DNA from: Cryptomeria japonica
Taxonomy: Eukaryota > Streptophyta > Pinopsida > Cupressales > Cupressaceae
Length of the DNA: 38,000 bases
Assembly: GCF_030272615.1 (NCBI RefSeq)
Contig: NC_081415.1
Coordinates: forward strand, 264,420,925 to 264,458,924
Direction: 5' to 3'
Position 1 is the first letter of the stretch. The number at the start of each line of letters is the position of its first letter. This document shows, one piece after another, positions 30,162-38,000 of this stretch. A program made the position numbers and the translations under genes. Under the pieces are notes generated by a model. That model saw only the letters and a list, made by a program, of their open reading frames with translations. It made no database searches and had not been told where the DNA came from.

Positions 30162-31366
30162 TTTGGTGGAATTGATTATGTGTTGCATTGATGCCAACAT
30201 TAGTTGTTTGGATGCTTTACTGACACCCTTTTGGTCTCAGTAGGATGAGTGGTTTCTGGTTGGTTTGGATCCGACATGATCTAATAGGCTCCGATGTAGT
30301 TTGGTTATGGAATTGGCTTATTCATGATACTAATGTTCATATTTAGTCAATTGGTTTTGGTTTGGTAATCAGATGCTATCTTGTTTGCTTAGAAGCTTGG
30401 CTTATGGTTTCGGCGAGGGATTCACCGATAGAGTTGTTGATGAAGATCTTTGGTGATATGCATAAGTGGTGTTGGTATAATTTATGGTAAAGTTTCAGGA
30501 TGTTGATGGTGATCATGTTCGATACTTGGTGGATGGAGATCATTGTTGTAGCGTGTGGAGCTATATTGGGTCCTGGTTGATCTAGGTTATGGACTAGCTT
30601 AATAAAGCGTGTGGATTGGACTTCTCAATACATTTTTGGGATGTCTTATGTGTTGGATATTATTTGTTTGGTCTAAGGTTGACATGTTTTGTAATTATGT
30701 AACTGGTTTATTGTTTGGTGGCCGACCTGATTGTTTATGGTCTAGGTTTCGTACATATAAGATGTAAGATCTCATTGTAGATCATATGGATGAGATATAG
30801 GAATAGAAATGGATATGTAATGTGTGAATAATGAAATATAATTCAGGCAGAGGATTTGGTCGATCATTGGAGATAGAATTGGGTTTATATAAGAGGATTT
30901 AGTCCTCCGGTATTGAGATTAACTGGAACTGTACTTAGGCATAGGAGATGATATCTTTGCAGTTCAAACATTCTTTGGATTATAGTTTGGATATATTTGT
31001 ACTCAATGAGACTCCTTTTGTGATGAGCAGTGCACTCTAGGTTGTTGGCCTTCCTGCAAGTGCAGGACCCTCAATTGTAATTCACATAGTTACTACAAAA
31101 TTATTATTTGACTGTGGGTAGGCTTCCCACCGTTGTTTTTCCCTTTACTGGTTTTCTACATATAAATCTTGGTGTCATGTGGATGGTATTTATTTTGTGA
31201 TTATTGTTTATGCTTAATTGGTTTAATTGTTATTCCGACATTTTCTTTAAACATTCTGGTATTAATGTTTTGGATTCTGATATTAAAGTTTTAATTGCTT
31301 AAGGTTCCGATAATATGTGACAATTGATTCAACCCCCCCTCTCAGTTGTCTTCTAATTATTTGAAC
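30162..31366 (+). mobile_element. E: copia-type solo LTR (about 1.2 kb) between two microsatellites
   Basis: A distant relative of LTRs B and C. The start region TTTGGTGG followed by GTGTTGCATTGATGCCAACAT corresponds to the start of B. The hairpin GTGGG-TAGGCTT-CCCAC lies at 31114-31130, and the end has the C-rich tract, CTCAG and exactly 26 bases to 31366, as in B and C. No polypurine tract precedes it and no primer-binding site follows, so it is a solo LTR. Both terminal dinucleotides are mutated, so ends are uncertain by a few bases. Confidence 0.65.
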
Positions 31367-31785
31367 TATATAACATGTATATGTATATATGTATATGCAT
31401 ATACATATAAATATGTATATGTATATATACATATACATATACATATACATAGACATATACATATACATATACATCTACATACATATATGTATATGTATAT
31501 ACATACACAAATACACGTATATATATGTGTGTATATGTATATGTATATGTATATGTATGTATATGCATATGCATACATACATATAGACATATACATACAT
31601 ACATATACATACATATACATACATACATACATACATATATACATATACATATACATATGCCTATAGATATACATATACATATACATATACACATACATAC
31701 ATACATATACACACACACATGTATATGTATGTATGTGTATATATATGTATATGTATGTATGTATATGTCTATATGTATGCATGTA
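31367..31785. repeat. about 419-bp alternating purine-pyrimidine array
   Basis: TATACA, TATG and CATA runs like the array at 29474-30157. It ends at 31785, immediately before the D2 start. It probably was one array with 29474-30157 before LTR E inserted. Confidence 0.93.
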
Positions 31786-33300
31786 TGTAATGCCCCGCCA
31801 GGAAACCCCGAAGGGATTAAGACAAAACTCAAGAATAGAGTGCAAATTTTTTTTTTGAAAAGTTACACCACATAAGATACAACAAGATACCAAAGATTCA
31901 GATTACATAGAGGAAGACATCAACTAACACCTAAAGAGTTTCCCAACGAGATTACTTAAATATCACAATTCACTTAACTCACACAATTAAACCAATAAGC
32001 TGATTATCTTAATAACGAGATAATTCTTAATCGGGATAATTTCTCTCAAAAGATGGAAACATAAACCACAAGCAAAGGATTCATCCATTAAGATCTATTC
32101 ATAATCTTCATTCAAGCTTTTCATTTAAAATTACAAGCCATACATCCAATATTCTAACACACTAAAATCCCATCATAAACATAAGAGATCTATTCAAGCA
32201 TACTTCATTTCCTTAACAACAACTGAATATATTCCATTACTCTAAGTTACATTCTTTCATATTCCATCTTATTGCATTTTAAAAGATGATTACCTACATG
32301 CATCAACGATAAATCTCGTCTAAACCACTTATGCATTCGATTCAAAAGGCATTCAAGAAAGGATTGCATATAAGCATTTAAAGTTAATTCCATTTATCCA
32401 CTTAACCATTCTAACATAAGCTAATCATACATGATAAAGCTGAATAAAGGAAACATAAGAGAAAGCATCACATAACACCATAATGATCTCGGAGTTCACC
32501 CTTAAAGGGCTACATCTCCAAGTCTGCTCAACTGCAAGACCCCTCTGATAATTAATAAAGTTAAGAATACAAGAGGTTACACCATTACAATCTTGCCATC
32601 AAGGCGAAGCATAAACAATATACAAATGACCGCATCGGTCAATTAATACATAATCGATCCCTGAAAAGAACAGGATCCAGCTGAACATAATCAAAGCTAA
32701 TACAAAGGTCCAGAAGAGCATCCACAAGACTGAGCCATCACCACCCAAGGTCTAACATGAACCAACACTCACAAGGGCAGAGACAAAAGGACGACCCACA
32801 AAGGTACTCCTAACAGGACAAAACGACAACACACTAGCGAACGTAGGGACAAGTGTCATCACACCACCTGGTATGGTTACCATGGCAGGTCTTCATAGGT
32901 CCCGGCCCCACACATTGGGTAACCCTGGCAACCTAATCCGAGCTTCCGGCCCATCCAAGCCTCATGTGGACCCACACATCCTCTCGTGAAGACGAGGATG
33001 GTGGTTTGCCATTTCAGGCCTTCTCACAGCATGTCGAATCTATGATAGCACTCATCCCATGTGTGAGGCACATTATCTTACTTAGAGATTACATTCTAAT
33101 CTACTGATAGGTTATCACTTATTAGACTCACTTTCGACGGGTTACCCAGCAGCCACTTTGGGTGCGGCCCCCAATCGAAAGCCACTTTCCCATACGACAC
33201 TAGACTATACTCGGACAAACTCAAAACCAAGGAATACACATGGTTAGACGAACGGAGTTCAAAAAAGGGAGAAACAATCATCTGGTCAAACACGACTCAA
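31786..33300. mobile_element. D2: second copy of the D family (recognisable part)
   Basis: Starts TGTAATGCCCCGCCAGGAAA, matching the D1 start, and follows D1 in order: GGAGTTCACCC..GGGCTACATCT (32490-32520; D1 21300), GCCATCAAGG (32597), and the well-conserved block from about 32830 to 33200 (D1 21785-22185) with ATGAG/GTGAGGCACA and GGGTTACC. Similarity fades by eye after about 33300, so the right end is unknown; D1's length would place it near 36200. D2 keeps many CpG sites that are TpG or CpA in D1, so it is younger or less decayed. Confidence 0.7.
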
Positions 33301-34489
33301 AGATAATCACTTACTGATGGTACTCTAACTAGAGACCCGACCAACGATGGTTAACCACAAATCATCATTCGACTCACACAAGGAGGATATGACCAACTAA
33401 GACAACATCACAATGCAACAGTCAACTCAGAATCGAGGACTGAAACAGGTACCCCAAATCATTCCATACGACAGGGTCCTATCAAAACAAGCATGACTTG
33501 CCATTACATAAGCAAAAGCGAATACAGAAATTAAACTCACAAAGGCAATAATCAGAAAAGACAATATTCAACAGATGCAATCTTTCCGAATTGATCTAAA
33601 CTTTAAACGTCGATCAAGTTTTCTACAAGATCTAAATCAGATTACAGTTATCTACCTCATCTAGGGATAGGTTGTTCTTGGTTTTCTAACTCTCTAAAGT
33701 CCAAAGCATCGAACAGACATATAAAGCCATAATGAGTTTTTAAACCAATTTCATATTAATCAAATTCAGACAACCATTAATCAAATAAATAAGATATTAA
33801 TCTCCAATTAAAATGTCATTGACATACTGGTTCAAAACCGACCTCTACAGTTTCATATTTTCAAGCCCAGATGCACTATACGGATCACGGAAATATAAAT
33901 ATAAAAAGAGAATCTAAAAGGAGATAATCATTTCCAAAAGCATATCGTTTCAGTTTCTAATGATCAATGGTAAATTATCTCACTTACTTCTCGATTACTC
34001 AAATGATATGTTCTAAGATAATATTTAACATCATCAATTAGTAATTACATCGTATCTCAACAATTTTTCCAATAACATAATATTCTATTTTGTTTTTAAA
34101 CAATAATACCTCAATTAGCCAAATGCTCTAATCAGCTAGAAGGTAAGATCTAAATTTATTAATCCAAGATCAATTAGAATATAATCAATAATATTCAATT
34201 GCAAAATTGACAGTTTTAGAACTTAATTAGAAGGAGTACATAAGTCATGAAATGAGATTGAATAATGATTAACCTATAAACTCCATTATAAAATTAATCA
34301 GTACCAAATTAACATTTATCATGATATTGCCACCCTCATCATAATTAAGAAACTAATTAAAACTTAACATTAAAATAACTTACATTAAAATGATATTAAA
34401 TATCATATGCATTTTTTTTTGAATAATAAAAAAAATACATTAAAAAAAATGATTTTAAAAACTATTTAAAAAAAAATGCATTTTGAAAA
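33301..34489. other. AT-rich DNA without genes, probably continuing D2
   Basis: No domain or long frame. AT-rich with homopolymer runs near 34400-34480. It lies within the span expected for D2 from the length of D1, but I cannot align it by eye. Confidence 0.4.
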
Positions 34490-34740
34490 GGCGAGGGCGG
34501 GGCCCACCTCCCAACGGGGATGGCTAGGTGCCCAAACCCTAGCCGCAGGTGGAAGTTTCGCGCGGGCGGCGCCACGGTGGTGCCCGCAGGTCCCGCGGCG
34601 CCCTGCGGCCACCACCGTGAGCCGCGGGCAACACACACACGCGGACCACCAAGGGAACGGGGAAGGATGAGTAAGGGGGACGAGCGGGGGAGGGGAGGAG
34701 GAGCGGGTGGAGCTCCGCTCCCCGCCCTCCAAACCCCAAA
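34490..34740. other. GC-rich island with strong hairpins
   Basis: About 250 bp of very GC-rich, CpG-rich sequence in AT-rich surroundings. It holds the hairpins GGCTAGG (34522-34528) / CCTAGCC (34538-34544) and an 18-bp arm CACGGTGGTGCCCGCAGG (34573-34590) pairing 17 of 18 with 34602-34619 across an 11-base loop. The open frames over it (both strands) are GC-driven and show no family motifs. It shares CCCTGCGGCC and CGCAGGTCC with the palindromic block at 37356-37475. Confidence 0.7.
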
Positions 34741-35682
34741 CCCACAGTTCCGATTCTTTAAAAAAAATCTTGCCCAGTTCGGTAAACAAAACGTTTAAAA
34801 TTTTATTTGAACACACAGTCCAAAAAAAACAAAAAAATGCCACACCCAATTGATTTCATAAATTTCGATTTACAGTATGAGCAGGTTCAAAAGAAAAATG
34901 TTTGGGTACCCTATATTTTTGATGGGTATTCAGTATTTCAAACACAAATGGATTTCCACACCCAAACAGATGAAGAACATCAAAACCCAAATAAATTTGT
35001 TTTTATTTAAGAAAACCAGTCATGGAAAAAAGAACCATTTTAACACAATGGTTTAACTATGAAATTTTTTTGAAGAACACAAGCTACAAGCATGGATTTA
35101 AACCCACAAATCCAAATTTACATCTGATAACAATATTTGAAAGATTGGATTTTGCCAACAATCAATTTCACCCAACAGACCATTTCAAAACAACAAGGAA
35201 GAACAGTTAAGGTAAATCCTACCTCCATAAACATTCCTGGAATAGCTGAAGGAGAGCCCAATCCTGCCAGATCCAGAAGAACTTTTTTCCTCCCCCAAAA
35301 CCCCCAATTTTATCCAAAAATTTCTTTCCAACCAAAAATTCTATCTTTGGAATTAAAATTTTTTATTTAAAAATAACTCTCCAAATTAATTCTTTTCTTA
35401 CTATAGCAACAAATTAACTTGCTTTTCAATTCAAAATCGATTCTCTCATTTAATCCAATTTAGCCTTTCTAATTTCAGAAGCCAACAGAATACAATTAAA
35501 TCTATTGCGATAAAATACAAAACTTTCTTTTCAACAGCATATCCAAAAAGCATTTAATATTCAAAATCTGTAGTAACCCATCTTCATTTCCTATTTCATG
35601 TAATAACCCACCAATATTGATTCAACAAAAATTGAGTATTATTTTTTTTCTCATTATGTTTTATTCAATTGCATACTCTGGG
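34741..35682. other. no gene recognised
   Basis: AT-rich with short frames only. Open runs at 34807-35010 and 35022-35210 have low-complexity Asn/Lys/Phe-rich translations and no motif. Likely LTR or other repeat sequence. Confidence 0.45.
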
Positions 35683-35837
35683 CATCCATCCAATTAGGAT
35701 TAGGCATTCATCCATTCGGGATGAGCTTCTAACCATACGGGTTAGGCAATTGTCCATACGGGACGCAAATTCCATCTATCCAATACGAGATAGGCATCTA
35801 CCCATACGGGATAGGCATCCATCCAAACGGGATAGGA
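35683..35837. repeat. degenerate 21-bp tandem repeat, about 7 units
   Basis: Unit close to CATCCATCCATACGGGATAGG; the core CCATACGGG or CCATTCGGG recurs at about 21-base spacing, with one spacer of about 29 bases. Because 21 is divisible by three, frames over it give a repeating heptad (plus strand xxPIRDR). No protein function is implied. Confidence 0.85.
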
Positions 35838-37355
35838 GATGCTCTGGCCAGAGACTTAGACTCATCGGGACCATTCGGGTTCTGAGCCACTCACTAAGTA
35901 CTACACTCTTCTAACAAGAATGCACCGAGGTCGCCGTCCTTAGGAGTAATTAAAAATAATACAAGCTTGAATTCCGCCTCGGAATTTGGCTTAAAGCCTC
36001 GGGAAGTCAAGCGAATCCATATAGGATTCCTTCCGAGTATGCATTGAATTTAAATTGATTATCTTATCTTTAATTAGGATTCTTACTCAACCAAGCCTAG
36101 ACCCCACCCGCGAACGCCTGAGTACGAGGGACAACTCCGTCCCAAGACTGCCTACATACCCGCTTCGGCACGGGATCAAGGTGTAAAGTATGTAGTTCTA
36201 TTTTCTAATCTATGGTTTGATGTAAACTGATTTGTGGGTACGCAACCCTTTCTAGGGTCAGTGTCCCAGACAGTTTCTCTGCGGTTGCTACCCACGATGG
36301 TAGCACTTAAGCGAAGGCTCAAGATGGCCTATTGCTTGTGGCCTAAGAAAAATAAAATAACTAGATCCTAATACTTATCATGAACGTCACCCAATTGCAA
36401 AACGCCAATATCCCTTCAAAAAAAAGAAATCAATTTCATGAGAGCTTTGACTTGACCATCCCTAAGAGGGGTTTACTATGGTTTATCTCAACGGATGTGA
36501 AATTCATTCAAAAGTTATCTTATTAAATTATCGATCCAAGGGGGATTACCCGCCCCTCGGATTTTAACTTCCAAATGTCCCTTATTACTCCCCGACGGTT
36601 TATAGGGACGATGCCACAGACATCGTTAATGCAGCTTTATTAGGCGTTAAGTGCAGTAGTTCAACACGACGGCATTACCCGTAAGCGTGACCCAGAGGCA
36701 CCGTATATACCGAACGCTGCTAGTTTTGGTTTTCCAACTTCCTTTGTTTAGTTTTCTAACTACGAAAACAAAAATGAAAGCGTAATAATTGAAATAACTA
36801 CTTGAAGTGTAATTTGCATAATAATGACCATCACGAAACTTGCATAATAGTAATTGCATGAAAGACATAATTATTCCACAAATAATTCGCATGTTATGAA
36901 CCATCAATGAGAGCAATTAATCTATGATGTAAGAAGACTTAACGAGTCCAAAATAACGATTAAATTTAAGCATTTGTATTGTAAGTTAATCCCTAAGGAC
37001 CAATCAAGTGTCCCAATGATTCTTAATGGGTTGAGTAACTTAATTTTTAAAAGAATATAGTCTACAATTTCAAAACTTACTAAGGGCAATTTAATTATGA
37101 ACTTGCTACATATTAGCCCAAAATTTTTTTTTCCTAAGTCGAAATACGATATCATAAAGCTTACACAAAAAAAAGTTCCTTATTTCTTAAATGCCATTTC
37201 TATCAATAAAAAGAATTTAATTATAAAACAAATAGTAACTGTCATAGTGTATTAATTTACATACAAAAAAAAGAATCCAATTTTAAAATTCCAATTCACA
37301 TATTAAAAAGGAAAAGAAATTTTATTTTTTTTATTAAATAACTTATTGTTGATTG
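35838..37355. other. no gene recognised; LTR-like motifs and a three-stem structure
   Basis: On the minus strand 36170-36125 reads GGGTATGTAGGCAGTCTTGG, resembling a motif seen near the R/U5 part of plant gypsy LTRs, which suggests that this is LTR or leader sequence. Hairpins occur at 36128-36143 (GGGAC-AACTCC-GTCCC) and as a compact set at 36234-36295. CpG is more frequent here than in the copia part of the window. Open frames are short and without motifs. Confidence 0.4.
36234..36295. other. compact three-stem inverted-repeat structure
   Basis: Outer arms GTGGGTACGCA (36234-36244) and TGCTACCCAC (36286-36295) pair over 10 bp with one bulged C. Inside are ACCCT-TTCT-AGGGT (36245-36258) and TGTC-CCA-GACA (36262-36272). 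It does not have tRNA landmarks (no TTCGANNC loop), so it is not called a tRNA. Confidence 0.5.
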
Positions 37356-37475
37356 GTAGTAATTAGGGTGCAGGGTGGGGACCACGGGTCCCATCACCCC
37401 TGCGGCCCTGCATGCGCAGGTCCGCAGAGATGAGGGGACCCTGCGGGCCCCTCTGTACCCTGCAACAGTTACTAC
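37356..37475. other. 120-bp nested palindrome with three inner hairpins
   Basis: Outer arms GTAGTAA (37356-37362) / TTACTAC (37469-37475); second arms GCAGGGT (37370-37376) / ACCCTGC (37457-37463). Inside are three hairpins in a row: GGGACC-ACG-GGTCCC (37378-37392), CTGCGG-C-CCTGC-ATGC-GCAGG-T-CCGCAG (37400-37427) and GAGGGG (37432-37437) / CCCCTC (37448-37453). GC-rich in AT-rich flanks. Class unknown. Confidence 0.75.
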
Positions 37476-37568
37476 GTAACCGTTCTTGCATGCCGACAAC
37501 TATCTTATGCGAAACGCCATGCGTTACGGGGGGGGTTTTAAGAGATTTTTTCTAAAGTATGAAACGAT

Positions 37569-37591
37569 TTCTTTTTTTTTTTTGTTATTTA

Positions 37592-37638
<47 letters not shown>

Positions 37639-37650
37639 GTATATGTATGT
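37569..37650. repeat. poly-T run and (TA)n microsatellite
   Basis: A T-rich run (37569-37583) is followed by about 15 TA units and TATG repeats to about 37650. The open frame crossing it is an artefact of the repeat. Confidence 0.9.
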
Positions 37651-38000
37651 TAATATATATGTTCTTATTTATAATATTGTTATTATTATTTTTTTATATA
37701 GGAGTATTGTATTTTTACAATTATTGAAGATTACTCAGAGCAGGGTGGATAACAAGTTTTTATCATTCACAGGGAGAGAGGGAGAGAGATTTATCCAGCC
37801 ATCACAGGGAGGGAGTTATTTCCCAGACTTCTCAGGAAAATTGTTTATTTCCAGGATTTATTCCCAGAGTTCAGGAGGATTTATTCAACTGATATTTATA
37901 GTGAGCTCTTTGTTCAATCCATAGAGAGTTTTCAAAAAAATAATCACAAGGAGGAAGTTTAGAATGGTCATAGGGAAAATATTCACAGAGATAAACAGAA
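37651..38000. other. no gene recognised; purine-rich, weakly repetitive
   Basis: Plus-strand purine-rich tracts (GGGAGAGAGGGAGAGAG near 37773) and a degenerate repeat of the form TTATTYCCAGA..CAGGA (about 37808-37885). The open frame 37559-37924 runs through the microsatellite and these repeats and has no recognisable motif. The window ends here. Confidence 0.5.

Noticed and set aside
29431-30200. Long open frames (over 240 codons) on both strands
   Set aside because: They lie in an alternating purine-pyrimidine microsatellite that cannot contain stop codons; translations are only Tyr/Ile/His/Thr/Val/Cys-type repeats.
31353-31893. Open frames of 116-175 codons on both strands
   Set aside because: Same microsatellite artefact, extending into the D2 start.
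34466-34849. Open frames of 64-127 codons over the GC-rich island
   Set aside because: GC-rich DNA has few stops by composition; frames on both strands overlap and carry no motif. The island is better described by its hairpins.
36234-36295. Possible tRNA gene
   Set aside because: Arms and loops do not fit tRNA geometry and the T-loop consensus is missing.
1-38000. CRISPR arrays, operons, bacterial-type systems
   Set aside because: No regularly spaced direct repeats with unique spacers and no prokaryotic gene organisation; the repeats present are microsatellites, LTRs and short tandem repeats of plant type.

Overview
This window is plant nuclear DNA made almost entirely of decayed LTR retrotransposons. 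Evidence for a plant: Ty1/copia polyproteins with plant-type domain order, a primer-binding site matching plant initiator-Met tRNA, 5-bp target-site duplications, very long LTRs (1.2-4.4 kb) and heavy C-to-T decay. The size and age of the nested elements suggest a large-genome gymnosperm, probably a conifer; that last step is inference. I found no intact host gene, rRNA, tRNA or CRISPR array.

Layout. 1-5164: copia element of family A, + strand, entering the window inside gag and ending in a 3' LTR (4269-5164). 5165-8769: unassigned old repeat DNA, with a degenerate minus-strand frame, a small foldback and a possible Ty3/gypsy LTR start near 6958. 8770-11004: the 3' end of a second copia family (B): RNase H, a series of polypurine tracts and a 1358-bp LTR. 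B lies directly against a minus-strand family-A copy (11005-15548), cut inside its RNase H. 15549-16355 and 27113-28560 are minus-strand pieces of a Ty3/gypsy gag. Between them sits a near-complete copia element C (16356-27112; LTR and PBS related to B). C's reverse transcriptase is split by a 4421-bp non-coding TG...CA insert, D1 (20798-25218), flanked by the 5-bp duplication CATGG. So the centre of the window is a three-level nest: gypsy, then C, then D1.

29474-31785: two long alternating purine-pyrimidine arrays flanking a copia-type solo LTR (E). 31786 onward: D2, a second copy of the D family, recognisable to about 33300. The rest (33300-38000) has no recognisable coding sequence but holds two GC-rich hairpin islands (34490-34740 and 37356-37475) that share motifs, a compact three-stem structure (36234-36295) and a 21-bp tandem repeat (35683-35837).

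Nothing here works as a functioning gene set. Every polyprotein has stops, frameshifts or lost catalytic residues. The most informative observations are the nesting order, in-frame stops shared between the two family-A copies, the age contrast of D1 and D2 read from CpG loss, and the two GC-rich multi-hairpin islands, which I cannot assign to a known class.
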